DNA from: Candidatus Obscuribacterales bacterium
GTDB lineage: Bacteria > Cyanobacteriota > Vampirovibrionia > Obscuribacterales > Obscuribacteraceae
Assembly: GCA_019747875.1 (NCBI GenBank)
Contig: JAIEQI010000047.1
Location: forward strand, 1-32,937
Reading direction: 5' to 3'
Length of the DNA: 32,937 bases
Made by a program: the position numbers and the translations under genes. The notes under the pieces were generated by a model. The model saw nothing but the letters and a program-made list of their open reading frames with translations, ran no database searches and was not told where the DNA came from. The first letter of the stretch is position 1. The number at the start of each line of letters is the position of its first letter. Of the stretch, positions 1 to 8,626 are shown piece by piece.

Positions 1-163
1 GCAGGATGCCGGCGTTCCCGGATCGGACCGAAATCCGTCTCCATCTTGGTTTCTTAGAAGCCGGCAGGATGCCGGCGTTCCCGGATCGGACCGAAATCCG
101 TCTCCATCTTGGTTTCTTAGAAGCCGGCAGGATGCCGGCGCTCCCGGATCGGACCGAAATCCG
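1..163. repeat. Tandem 63-bp GC-rich repeats with hairpin core (left array)
   Basis: About 2.6 copies of a 63-bp unit start at 1, 64 and 127, and the array appears to run off the left edge. Each unit holds the hairpin GCCGGCA-GGA-TGCCGGC (7-bp stem, 3-nt loop). The third copy (120-151) matches the 32-bp core of the right-hand array exactly, in reverse complement; copies 1 and 2 differ by one base in the core. Because 63 is a multiple of three, an open frame runs through the array, but its 21-residue periodic product is a by-product of the repeat and not a credible protein. Confidence 0.9.
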
Positions 164-357
164 CAATTCCAGGAGCAATTTTAGATCCGTTCTCGTGACA
201 TCTTGCCAAACTGAGAGCAATTTAGCCCCACTCTTTACACGCGCCAACGGCGACTCTCAAGAGACAGGACAGCGCTAGAAACTTCGTGAATGACGGGGCG
301 GGCATCGCTTAGCAAAATCCGGGCTCGCAAAATCTGCTCTCACCCCAAAACACCCCT

Positions 358-480
358 GGTTGAGGTGAAACTTTTTGGACACTGACATCCCTGGGGAGCA
401 ATGCTCAAAACCCTTGCCAATGCTGTACTTTAGCTCACGAGCGCGTTCCCCTGACATGTGAAACATTTTGCACCTCAACC
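358..480. repeat. 10-bp inverted repeat with 103-bp spacer
   Basis: GGTTGAGGTG at 358-367 is the exact reverse complement of CACCTCAACC at 471-480. The inner flanks also share a near-direct motif, TGAAACTTTTTGG beside the left arm and TGAAACATTTTGC beside the right arm. It could be the closing stem of a structured RNA or the ends of a small mobile or decayed element. There is no coding content to decide between these. Confidence 0.45.
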
Positions 481-492
481 TAGCCAGGCGGC

Positions 493-522
493 AAGCCCCC
501 TAGAAAGGTTCAGGGCTTTTCC
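493..522 (+). terminator. Possible weak rho-independent terminator
   Basis: AAGCCC (493-498) pairs with GGGCTT (513-518) around a 14-nt loop and runs into TTCCC. The stem is only 6 bp and the T-run short. No gene is visible upstream on this strand, so it would have to end an unseen transcript or a small RNA. Confidence 0.25.
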
Positions 523-576
523 CTATTACATCTATTAGCCGTCGTCAGACATACTTAATTCAAGAAATAATAAATC

Positions 577-597
577 GCTCATCAAAGGTTGATGAGC
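577..597 (+). promoter_or_regulatory. Perfect 9-bp hairpin upstream of the alpha-2-macroglobulin gene
   Basis: GCTCATCAA-AGG-TTGATGAGC forms a perfect 9-bp stem with a 3-nt loop, 114 bp before the ATG at 711. No T-tract follows, so a terminator is unlikely. An operator for a dimeric repressor or a 5'-leader RNA hairpin both fit. Confidence 0.4.
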
Positions 598-710
598 TGA
601 TATGCTTTGCGCTGAAAATTCTTCGTTGGCGACGATTCAAAGCGATCGCGGTCTGGCTTTCCGAATGAAATTTCGGTAGCGATTTGAGTCCATTTGAGTG
701 AGGGAAATTT

Positions 711-3700
711 ATGCTCAACCGAGCCTTTCAAAATGCACTAGTGTACGGCTGCATCTTTTTGACCGCATCCCAACTGGCCTTAAGTGCAGTAAGCTCCACT
801 GGACCAAAAAGGATTGCAGCCAAGCGACCCGCCGTTCCAAAAACACCGATGCCAGTGACATCGAGACCAGCCATCGATGGGAAAGTCGAGAAGGACAGTT
901 TCGTTTTCAAAATCAGTGAAGATAAGGAACGGGGTGGAAGCGGCAGCGGCGACCAGGAAACGAAAGAAAAAACGGTCAAAGGAGAGCCAATTAGCGAAGC
1001 TGAAACCAACAAACTCTTCGCACGCCTACCTGAGCTAAAAAAGGATGAGGAGTTGGCGGTTTACATTCGCCCCAAGACACCAGTGCCACCGCCCCCCGGA
1101 AAGAATCTCGATCTAACATTTCCACCGGTTGAGAAAGTAAGCGCACCGGGACAAGCACCAAAGGCGCCACCACTTAAGGTGTTGCGCATGAGCCCAACCG
1201 GAGAAGTGTCAGAGGCTCGCCAAATTACGGTGACTTTCTCGCAGCCAATGGTCCCGATTGCATCGCAAGGCGAGCTAGCACAAGTACCGGCATACGTAAG
1301 CCAAGTTGAAGGTGAATGGCGATGGATGGGCACGCAAACGATGATGTTTGTTCCAAAGTCCGGCCAATTTCCAATGTCTAATACGTTCAAGATAAACATC
1401 AAGGGCGGGCTCAAATCCCAAACTGGAGGAGCCTTGCCAGCCGATGTTGACTTCAAGTTCAATACGGCGACAGCAAAGGTGATCCAGACTTCAGCAGCGC
1501 GTCCCGGCGATTGGGCACAGCAAGTAGGGCTCAGACCGGAAGTCTTCTTCGCTTTCAACCAGAAGATAAATCGGGAAGAAATGGCCAAGAAAATTACTTT
1601 TTCATGGTCTGGAGGAACAGCTCCGGCTGAACTTGTAGAAACGGAAGAAGCCAAGAAAAATGCCAACATCAAATACATGGTTGAATCAGCAAAGAAAGAT
1701 ACCTTCCTCCTCGTTCGTCCAAGTTTTTCATTGCAGCCAAGCAAGACAGTGCAGATCAGTATTGGACCGGACATTCCTTCAGCTGAAGGGCCGAATCTGA
1801 CTCCTGCAAAAGAACTGTACGAGATCAAGACCTATGATCCGCTCACATACACCCGAATACATACGCAGGCACCATATTATGATTCGAAGTTCAGCTGGCA
1901 GCTGGAGTTCAATCAAACTCTGAAAACGAAGGCCGAAGAACTCAAACAGATCGTAAAAGTAGACCCGCCGATTGGCGATATGCAAGTTTTTCCATCGGGC
2001 AACTATGTGTTTATTCAAGGCATTGGCGTTGGCGGCAACAAACACAAAATTACAATCGATAATTCACTGGAAGACATGTTTGGTCAAAAGCTTGGAAAAA
2101 CACTATCGCTGACGGCTGAGGTCCCACACGCACAGAGCAACCTGCAGCAACCGAATCAGCACTTCGCTGTGCTCGCGCCAGGTGAAAAACTGCAGCACAT
2201 TATTCGCAGCATGAACTATAAAAAGGTCCACGCAGACATTTACGAAGTTACGCCTGCCGACTGGGGTACATTTGCTGACTACAATCACAAATTTCCCTGG
2301 AAGAAACTCGCTGATAAAGACTTGACCGTTCCAGGAAAAATGGACATGCAAGCGCTGACTCCGCTCGATTTGGGCTCTTATATGAAGAGCGGCAAAGGCA
2401 ACGTTGTGATTCATGTTCACACCACAGAACCAGACCCGAATCAACAACGATCCTATTCACTCTGGCTGCAATCGACGAATTTATCTGTTGATACATTCAC
2501 CGATCAACGCTCTGCGCTGGTTTGGGTAACGGACCTCCGCACTGGAAAGCCAGTTGCCGGGGCGAAAGTAACCTCGACGCCGGCAGGAGATTGGTCGGGC
2601 GTGACAGATAAAAACGGTGTCGTAAAAATAGATCTCACTTCACAGAGTGCACTTGGCGTACTCGTGCAAAAAGACGGTGAACAGGCATTCCTTCCTGCCA
2701 ACATGTGGAAATACAGTGATTGGCAAAAGCGAATTCAATCCGATACCACCCTATGGTACGTGGCAAGCGACCGCAATCTTTATAAACCCGGTGAAGAAGC
2801 GAAGTTTAAGGGGTGGATACGCCGGATGCAACACAGCCCGGATGGCGATGTCGTCCCAGCGATCAAGACCAACAAAGTCAAATTCACCGCTTATGACGGT
2901 CACCACGCTGAGATTGCAAAAGGCGAAGCTGATGTGAACTCACTGGGCGGATTCGACTTCTCAGTGAAACTGCCACCACAATGTAACACGGGGCAAGCAC
3001 AAATCATTTTGCAGTCGGCAGAAGGCGCAGGTGATAGCCACTACGAACAATACACCATTGCCGAGTTCAGACGTCCGGAATTTGAGCTTACCTTGAAAGA
3101 TATTGGCGCCGGTGCGCACTTTATAGGCGAGCATACTACAGTGACAGCAAGCACGAATTATTTCTCGGGCGGCACTTTGCCTAACACGGAAATAAAATGG
3201 CATGCTAATGCACGAGCTGGACATTTTGCGCCACCCGGATGGAGCGAATACAGCTTTGGCAGAACCCAGCCTTTTTATGGATATTACGCACGCCCAGTAA
3301 GCTACAGAGGACGGGGCAATGCCGGTATTTGGCCGCCCTACGGAGGTCCGCTCTCTGAATCAAAAAACCTCACAGGTAAAACAGACGAAAACGGAATGTT
3401 CTATCTACGAACAGACTTCGAAACTGTCGCGCCACCACAACCAGTGTCAATTGATTTGAGCGCCACTGTCCAGGACGTTAATCGCCAGCAATGGACAAGC
3501 AGCACAAACCTGCTGGTTCATCCGTCCAAACACTACGTGGGAGTCAAGCTGGATCGCTCCTTTATTCAAAAGGGCGAATCTCTAAAAGCAAACGTGATCG
3601 TTTGCGACCTTGATGGAAAGTTGGTAAAGGAGAGCAACGTCGAACTCGTGCTCCAACAAGAGGAATGGGACTATAGCAGCGGGCAAGGCAAGCAGAAAAT

Positions 3701-6700
3701 TAATGAGCTGAGCAAGCAATCCGTCGCGTTCGATGGTACGGAAAAAACTCTTGAAATTCCAGTCGAGTTAGCAGGCAGCTTCAAATTGATCGCAAGAATC
3801 AAGGACGCCGAAGGCAGAAAAAATGAAACTGTAGTCAGCACCTGGGTAGCGGGCGGAGTGGAAAGAAGTCCACAATCTGCAGGTGAGGAAACAGTTACCC
3901 TCATTCCCGATAAGAAGGAATATCAGGCTGGCGATAATGCCAAAATACTTATCCAATCACCATTTGCAAAAGCGTATGGCTTGCTGACAGTTAGGCGTTC
4001 CGGCTTGGTAACAAGCAAGAATTTTGAGATGAATTCCAATAGCACAACGCTCGACATTCCTGTGCCGGAAGCATATTTGCCGAACTTTTCCGTAGAAGTG
4101 CAATTGGTCGAAGATAATCCACAATCGAAGGAACGCTCCTTCGCAAGGATTGCGCAAAATCAAGTAAACATAGATGTAAGCAAAGCGCCCCGGAAATTGT
4201 CCATCGATGTTCAGCCAGAAGCTAAGCTTCTACTTCCGGGCTCAACCAGCGACATAGAAATCACTATGAAGGATCGTGATGGCAATCCAGTCAAGAACGC
4301 GGATGCCGTCGTCGCCGTTGTTGACGAATCCGTGCTTGCACTCAGCTCCTACCAGCTAGAGGATCCACTGGCTACCATGTATCCGGCAAGATCTCCCGGA
4401 GTCAATGGATACCACTTAACTCCATACGTGCTTTTGCCAACGAAAAAAGAGAATGACGCTACTAAAGATGGTCCAAGACCGACGCCGGTACCAGCTTCGG
4501 CGCCGATGCTCCAAGGTGCAACTAATGGCACAATCGGAGCTATGTCGGTGCAGGCAACACGTGGTGGTGGTGGTGGTGGTGGTGGTGGCTGGTCATCAGG
4601 CCCGGTTCCGATGTCTGCAATGGCGAAATCAGCCGGAGCTCCAGCTCCTGTTCGAGCTGCTCGAAGCCGCTCCGCATATGCCGATGCGTCGGTGGCTGAT
4701 GAAGAAAGTAGCGGCGGTGGTTCACAGGGAGCGATTGCTCTGCGCTCGAACTTTGCAGCGCTTGCTCTCTACGATCCCTCCGCAAAAACAGATAATGAAG
4801 GTCGGGTCAAATTGAAATTGAAGCTACCGGATAGCGCCAGCCGCTATCGGATTATGGTGGCAGCTGCTTCAGGAAAGAACTTCTTTGGCTATGCCGACAC
4901 CAGCATAACGGCGCAGCTACCGCTGACGTTAAAACCTTCGGCACCAAGATTCCTCAACGTCGGTGACTCATTCGAGCTTCCGGTTGTTGTGCAGAATCTA
5001 TCGGAGAAAGCTGTGTCTGCTCGAATAGCGGTTAGAGCTAATAAAGTTTCATTCAATGAAAACACAGGCCGCCTGATTGAAATTCCGGCAAAGGATCGAG
5101 TGGAGATTCGATTCCCCGCCACAGCTGGAGCTGTGGGCAAAGCCCGATTCCAACTCGTGCTAGCCGATAACAAGAATAGTGACGCGAACGAATTTACGTT
5201 GCCGGTTTACACACCTGCGACAACAGAAACTTTTGCCACCTATGGTAACTATGATGCAGAAGGCACGATTGTGCAGTCCTTGCGATTGCCCACCGATGTC
5301 TTCCCACAAGTGGGCGAATTGCAGGTCAGCACAAGCTCAACAGCGCTCCAAACATTGACCGACGCGTTCATCTATTTGTACAAGTATCCCTATGCATGTA
5401 CGGAACAATTGAGTTCGCGAATCCTCGCAATTGATGCGCTAAAGGACATGCTTACTGCTATGCATCCTGAAGGTTTGCCAAAACCTGAGGAGATCCAAGA
5501 TGAGCTAACCAGCGACATTGCTTTGATTGAACGAAGGCAACTAGGAGATGGTTCATTCAAATTGTGGGACACGACCTATACCCAAACCCCTTATCCATTC
5601 GCCAGCGTTCATGCAGCCCACGCGCTGGAGCGTGCAAGAATCGGAGGCTTCAAAGTATCAGAAAGAACCAGAAACATGTATCGCAATTATCTGCGAAACA
5701 TCGTGCATTACATTCCTAAAGACTACACCAGACCTTCAAAATGGAGCGTGCGCGCATACGCGCTCTATGTGAGAAACCTCTATGAACCTGAAAAAGCGTG
5801 GGATGATGCAATTATACTTTCGAAGGCAATCACGCTGGATGAGGCACCACTGGAGGTGCTTGGCTGGATGATGCCTGTACTAACGTCTAAGCCCTCCGCA
5901 GAGCTTACAAAGATCCGCGAGTATCTCAACAATCATGTTGAGGAGACAGCAAGCAAGGCTTCCTTTGTAAGGAGAGACAGTGGCAATCAAAATTACTTGA
6001 TCTACTGGAGCGACTCGCGTGAGGACGCTGTATTACTCAATGGAATGATTTCAGATCAGCCGGACAACGATCTCAACCAAAAGCTTTTGAAGTCACTGGT
6101 TGGACATCGCAAAGCAGGACGTTGGGACAACACACAAGAGAATGCGTTTGTCCTTATGGCTATGCGCAAATACTTCGATAAGTACGAAAACGTGAAACCA
6201 GACTTCCTTGTTCGCGCGTGGCTAGGCGAAGACTACCTGGGAGAACACAAATTCCAGGGATACAACGCTGACAATGCGAACATGGACGTGCCTATGAGTT
6301 TCCTCAGCACAATCAATCGTGAAAACAAGATCGTGCTTTCAAAAACTGGCAAAGGTCGATTGTATTATCGACTGGCTCTAAACTATGCACCAAAGAATCT
6401 CCGGCTGACTCCGATGGACCGCGGCTTTGCGGTACAGCGAACTTATGAAGCCGTGGACAAGAAAGAGGATGTGCAGAAGCTTCCTGATGGTACTTGGAAG
6501 ATAAAAGCCGGCACGACAGTGCGAGTGAAACTAACCATGTCGATGCCGGGAACAAGACATCACGTTGCGCTGGTCGATCCTCTACCAGCCGGACTCGAGC
6601 CGGTAAATCCTGAATTGGCAGGCAACGAAAATACACCTGTCGAATCCATCGATGGTGGTGACGACGGTCCAATCCCACTGACGCGCTCAATTGGATATGG

Positions 6701-6929
6701 ACGCCGCTTCGGATGGTGGTGGACCTACCGTTGGTTCGAGCACCAGAATCTGCGCGACGAGCGCGCGGAGGCATTCTCGACTATCCTATCTGAAGGTGAT
6801 TACAATTACTCGTACCTTGCACGTGCAACAACGCCAGGCAAGTTTGTCGCCGCACCAACAAAGGCCGAGGAGATGTACACACCTGAGACCTTCGGTCGCG
6901 GGCAGTCAGATACCGTTGTGGTCGAATAG
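711..6929 (+). CDS. Alpha-2-macroglobulin family protein (thioester type)
   Basis: This is a large secreted protease-trapping protein of the bacterial alpha-2-macroglobulin family (2072 aa; many bacterial members are nearer 1500-1900). Residues 1-28 look like a signal peptide with no lipobox cysteine, so it is probably periplasmic or exported rather than a lipoprotein. The thioester motif C-T-E-Q is at 1563-1566 in the context YPYACTEQ, typical of the family. VVDES at about 1203-1207 marks an MG6-like domain. It is followed by a roughly 115-residue low-complexity linker (about 1225-1343) with nine glycines (from 1285) and the arginine-rich RAARSRS (1315-1321), placed where the protease bait region is expected. 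The complement-like segment ALRSNF (1343-1348) and a C-terminal receptor-binding-like domain (PAGLEPVNP near 1960) follow. GAGGG at 700-704 supports the ATG at 711. No pbpC partner gene is adjacent, unlike many Gram-negative loci. Confidence 0.93.
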   Translation: MLNRAFQNALVYGCIFLTASQLALSAVSSTGPKRIAAKRPAVPKTPMPVTSRPAIDGKVEKDSFVFKISEDKERGGSGSGDQETKEKTVKGEPISEAETNKLFARLPELKKDEELAVYIRPKTPVPPPPGKNLDLTFPPVEKVSAPGQAPKAPPLKVLRMSPTGEVSEARQITVTFSQPMVPIASQGELAQVPAYVSQVEGEWRWMGTQTMMFVPKSGQFPMSNTFKINIKGGLKSQTGGALPADVDFKFNTATAKVIQTSAARPGDWAQQVGLRPEVFFAFNQKINREEMAKKITFSWSGGTAPAELVETEEAKKNANIKYMVESAKKDTFLLVRPSFSLQPSKTVQISIGPDIPSAEGPNLTPAKELYEIKTYDPLTYTRIHTQAPYYDSKFSWQLEFNQTLKTKAEELKQIVKVDPPIGDMQVFPSGNYVFIQGIGVGGNKHKITIDNSLEDMFGQKLGKTLSLTAEVPHAQSNLQQPNQHFAVLAPGEKLQHIIRSMNYKKVHADIYEVTPADWGTFADYNHKFPWKKLADKDLTVPGKMDMQALTPLDLGSYMKSGKGNVVIHVHTTEPDPNQQRSYSLWLQSTNLSVDTFTDQRSALVWVTDLRTGKPVAGAKVTSTPAGDWSGVTDKNGVVKIDLTSQSALGVLVQKDGEQAFLPANMWKYSDWQKRIQSDTTLWYVASDRNLYKPGEEAKFKGWIRRMQHSPDGDVVPAIKTNKVKFTAYDGHHAEIAKGEADVNSLGGFDFSVKLPPQCNTGQAQIILQSAEGAGDSHYEQYTIAEFRRPEFELTLKDIGAGAHFIGEHTTVTASTNYFSGGTLPNTEIKWHANARAGHFAPPGWSEYSFGRTQPFYGYYARPVSYRGRGNAGIWPPYGGPLSESKNLTGKTDENGMFYLRTDFETVAPPQPVSIDLSATVQDVNRQQWTSSTNLLVHPSKHYVGVKLDRSFIQKGESLKANVIVCDLDGKLVKESNVELVLQQEEWDYSSGQGKQKINELSKQSVAFDGTEKTLEIPVELAGSFKLIARIKDAEGRKNETVVSTWVAGGVERSPQSAGEETVTLIPDKKEYQAGDNAKILIQSPFAKAYGLLTVRRSGLVTSKNFEMNSNSTTLDIPVPEAYLPNFSVEVQLVEDNPQSKERSFARIAQNQVNIDVSKAPRKLSIDVQPEAKLLLPGSTSDIEITMKDRDGNPVKNADAVVAVVDESVLALSSYQLEDPLATMYPARSPGVNGYHLTPYVLLPTKKENDATKDGPRPTPVPASAPMLQGATNGTIGAMSVQATRGGGGGGGGGWSSGPVPMSAMAKSAGAPAPVRAARSRSAYADASVADEESSGGGSQGAIALRSNFAALALYDPSAKTDNEGRVKLKLKLPDSASRYRIMVAAASGKNFFGYADTSITAQLPLTLKPSAPRFLNVGDSFELPVVVQNLSEKAVSARIAVRANKVSFNENTGRLIEIPAKDRVEIRFPATAGAVGKARFQLVLADNKNSDANEFTLPVYTPATTETFATYGNYDAEGTIVQSLRLPTDVFPQVGELQVSTSSTALQTLTDAFIYLYKYPYACTEQLSSRILAIDALKDMLTAMHPEGLPKPEEIQDELTSDIALIERRQLGDGSFKLWDTTYTQTPYPFASVHAAHALERARIGGFKVSERTRNMYRNYLRNIVHYIPKDYTRPSKWSVRAYALYVRNLYEPEKAWDDAIILSKAITLDEAPLEVLGWMMPVLTSKPSAELTKIREYLNNHVEETASKASFVRRDSGNQNYLIYWSDSREDAVLLNGMISDQPDNDLNQKLLKSLVGHRKAGRWDNTQENAFVLMAMRKYFDKYENVKPDFLVRAWLGEDYLGEHKFQGYNADNANMDVPMSFLSTINRENKIVLSKTGKGRLYYRLALNYAPKNLRLTPMDRGFAVQRTYEAVDKKEDVQKLPDGTWKIKAGTTVRVKLTMSMPGTRHHVALVDPLPAGLEPVNPELAGNENTPVESIDGGDDGPIPLTRSIGYGRRFGWWWTYRWFEHQNLRDERAEAFSTILSEGDYNYSYLARATTPGKFVAAPTKAEEMYTPETFGRGQSDTVVVE
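4563..4589 (+). repeat. GGT trinucleotide microsatellite
   Basis: Eight GGT codons and one GGC encode nine consecutive glycines inside the putative bait-region linker of the alpha-2-macroglobulin. The tract is in frame, so slippage by whole units would change linker length without destroying the protein. Confidence 0.9.
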
Positions 6930-6937
6930 GAGAACAA

Positions 6938-7390
6938 ATGATAAAACGCATAATTCTACCGGCGTTCGCTGCTGCACTTCTCTTCGGGTTGAATGGAGCA
7001 CCAGGCTCGTCCGCACCGGAGTCCGATCCAATTCAAAAATTGAAAACGACTACGAGTTTTTGTGGCGCACATACAGGCTTTGCAGGAGTCAAAGGAGCAA
7101 GTTACTTAGCTTACGAGCAAGCGCTCAAGGAAGGCGCAAAGATTCGAAAAGGACTCGATGATGTTCTGGTCAATGGCTCTCCCGCTGGCCGCCTTTATGC
7201 CGCCATGCTCATCAGAAAGTTAGATAAGGATGCCGGTGACAAAGCCCTGAAAAGTCTCCTTTCCGAGAAAGCAGAGGTTGATTATTGCCTTGGCGGATGC
7301 GGCATCATCAAATACACTGTCGGAGAGGCTGCCAAACAGTTACTCAGTCACACGTCTGATCCACTCAGCGATCAAGCCGCTGGAGAGTAA
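6938..7390 (+). CDS. Small secreted protein of unknown function, three cysteines
   Basis: This 150-residue protein is not one I recognise. Residues 1-26 form a signal peptide (MIKRIILPAFAAALLFGL, then an APGSSA cleavage area). The mature part is helical by appearance. It has one cysteine in TSFCGAH (about 42) and two in DYCLGGCG (about 117-121), followed by a helix with GEAAKQLL. The middle part (GSPAGRLYAAMLIRKLDKDAG) resembles a HEAT-like or armadillo-like helical pair, but this is only an impression. The start lies 8 bp after the alpha-2-macroglobulin stop, and TAGGAG overlapping that stop serves as ribosome binding site. The two genes are therefore almost certainly one transcript, and a role with the macroglobulin is inferred from position alone. 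Confidence 0.75.
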   Translation: MIKRIILPAFAAALLFGLNGAPGSSAPESDPIQKLKTTTSFCGAHTGFAGVKGASYLAYEQALKEGAKIRKGLDDVLVNGSPAGRLYAAMLIRKLDKDAGDKALKSLLSEKAEVDYCLGGCGIIKYTVGEAAKQLLSHTSDPLSDQAAGE

Positions 7391-7405
7391 ACTACAACAA
7401 CCAGC

Positions 7406-7735
7406 TTAACCGCATTCTGCCGGTATTCCGACTTGTACGTGGTGACCTTGCAACTTAGCCCTTGTCACCTCAGTGCCTTCAAGTGCCTTTTGTCGAATAT
7501 CCAGATCAGTAGTTCTTTCAACAATCAGGTCAAACGCACGATGTGCCGCGCCGAGCTGACCAGTCTTGTAGAAACAAACTGCTAACATCAAGCGGGCCTC
7601 CCAATTATTGGGCTCCAAGTCCAACAGCTCTTGTAGAGACGAAATCGCATCTCTATATCTTCCTGATTGGTAGAGATTGACGGCATTAACGACCGTCGAA
7701 AGGTTTGAAACAAGGGTATTAAAAGTGTTGCTCAT
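7406..7735 (-). CDS. Small TPR-domain protein
   Basis: This short protein (109 residues from the ATG at 7735) carries two tetratricopeptide-like helical pairs: AVNLYQSGRYRDAISSLQEL, with the motif LDLEPNNWEARLMLAVCFYKTG continuing into the next pair. There is no signal peptide and no catalytic motif, so a small scaffold or adaptor is the likely role. A GTG three codons further upstream (7744) is an alternative start; neither has a clear Shine-Dalgarno sequence. The gene converges on the secreted-protein gene to its left, with only 15 bp between stops, and diverges from the acetyltransferase to its right. Confidence 0.7.
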   Translation of the reverse strand: MSNTFNTLVSNLSTVVNAVNLYQSGRYRDAISSLQELLDLEPNNWEARLMLAVCFYKTGQLGAAHRAFDLIVERTTDLDIRQKALEGTEVTRAKLQGHHVQVGIPAECG

Positions 7736-7863
7736 AGCTGTCACGAACTGAAAGAAGGGGTTTCCTATACTTAAGATATTCCACGACCGTGAGTATTATG
7801 TGAGCAAAAACGTCCGCCAACTGGACGATTCTGGGCGTTAGATGACTGATTTTTGAGTTTAGC

Positions 7864-7869
7864 TATAAT
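7864..7869 (+). promoter_or_regulatory. Candidate -10 box (TATAAT) for the acetyltransferase gene
   Basis: A perfect TATAAT lies 101 bp before the GNAT start, in the divergent intergenic region 7736-7969. No good -35 hexamer is visible at 16-18 bp upstream; the sequence there is GATGAC. The call rests on the -10 alone. Confidence 0.35.
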
Positions 7870-7969
7870 TGGCTGCTATCAGCAAGACATCCATAGTGTC
7901 GCCCTTACAATGAAGCAGTGGAAAGTTTTTAGATCGCATGGAATGAACGAATGAAAGGAAGAAAGCGAA

Positions 7970-8512
7970 ATGGAGTGCCGCAGAGCTCAGGAAGCTGATT
8001 TCAAAGAAGTTGTTGCGTTGCAGGACGCAAATCTGGTATCAGTGCTAACGGAACAAGAAAAGGAAGACGGTTTTCTTTCTGGCGGATTTGATGAAGTGCA
8101 ATACGCGGAAATGAATCGCAGCGGTTGCGTGATCGTCGCTTATGAAGCCACAGAGCTTGTTGGATTTCTGGGCGTTGGCTCTCTGGAGTTCAACAGTTCT
8201 TACCCACTTCCAGCTACGATGATCCAGAAGCTGCCTTCGATTAACTACAGAGGCAAGACCTTAGATCAATACCGGCTATGTTTAGCAGGACCGGTTTGCG
8301 TGTCCAAAACACAGCGCGGCAAGGGTGTTTTTCAAGCAATGTATGCCGAGATGCATCGAATTGCAGCAAATGATCTCGAATTAGTCGCAACCTTGGTAAG
8401 CACAAGCAATCATCGCTCAGTAGCAGCACATGAAAAAGTTGGATTGGAAAGAGTTGGACAATTTGAATTCGATGGTCGCAGCTTTCACCTCCTGGTAAAG
8501 CCAGCACACTGA
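7970..8512 (+). CDS. GNAT family N-acetyltransferase
   Basis: This 180-residue cytoplasmic protein has the GNAT fold, which transfers an acetyl group from acetyl-CoA to an amine. The N-terminus (RRAQEADFKEVVALQ) is the usual beta1-alpha1 start. GCVIVAYEATELVGFLGVG gives the central strands. Motif A is GPVCVSKTQRGKGV, with the pyrophosphate-binding Q-R-G-K-G at 115-119. The segment STSNHRSVAAHEKVGL is the typical GNAT motif B (N-x-x-S-x-x-x-x-x-K-x-G-F/L). An AAGGA-type ribosome binding site precedes the ATG at 7970. The substrate cannot be read from the sequence. It is monocistronic by appearance. Confidence 0.85.
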   Translation: MECRRAQEADFKEVVALQDANLVSVLTEQEKEDGFLSGGFDEVQYAEMNRSGCVIVAYEATELVGFLGVGSLEFNSSYPLPATMIQKLPSINYRGKTLDQYRLCLAGPVCVSKTQRGKGVFQAMYAEMHRIAANDLELVATLVSTSNHRSVAAHEKVGLERVGQFEFDGRSFHLLVKPAH

Positions 8513-8626
8513 ACGCTCCATACGTTTCGAGCCGACCCAATTTTCATTCCCAGACCCGACATGAGTTCGCCAACAGGATCATCTTGTCCGCCCATAAGTA
8601 TGGTCCGCGGTCCCGTCCGCAGGGAT

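Larger units (their letters stand above)
164..710. other. Non-coding region upstream of the alpha-2-macroglobulin gene
   Basis: No convincing gene lies here. The region contains a 10-bp inverted repeat (358-367 with 471-480), a terminator-like hairpin near 493-520 and a 9-bp perfect hairpin at 577-597. A Shine-Dalgarno-like GAGGG (700-704) sits just before the ATG at 711. I could not settle on a clear sigma70 promoter. A 67-codon frame on the minus strand (275-478) has a TTG start and no recognisable content, so I do not call it. Confidence 0.6.

Noticed and set aside
6..278. 90-codon frame with 21-residue periodic repeats over the left array
   Set aside because: It is only the read-through of a 63-bp DNA repeat. 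The same DNA core occurs with different unit lengths and in the opposite strand elsewhere, and there is no ribosome binding site or promoter.
275..478. 67-codon minus-strand frame
   Set aside because: It has a TTG start, no ribosome binding site and no recognisable sequence, and it lies across the inverted repeat.
482..522. Possible tRNA-like fragment (GGTTCAG near a GC-rich stem)
   Set aside because: No acceptor, anticodon or D arms can be formed around it. The hairpin reads better as a weak terminator.
642..649. GCGATCGC (cyanobacterial HIP1 palindrome), also at 23277-23284
   Set aside because: Two copies in 33 kb is only slightly above chance (about 0.5 expected), so it is no evidence for HIP1 enrichment.
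1061..1828. 255-codon antisense frame within the macroglobulin gene
   Set aside because: The plus-strand product has clear family motifs. The antisense product is a compositional shadow.
4540..4785. Antisense frame with nine consecutive histidines
   Set aside because: It is the complement of the GGT glycine tract, not a real His-rich metal-binding protein.
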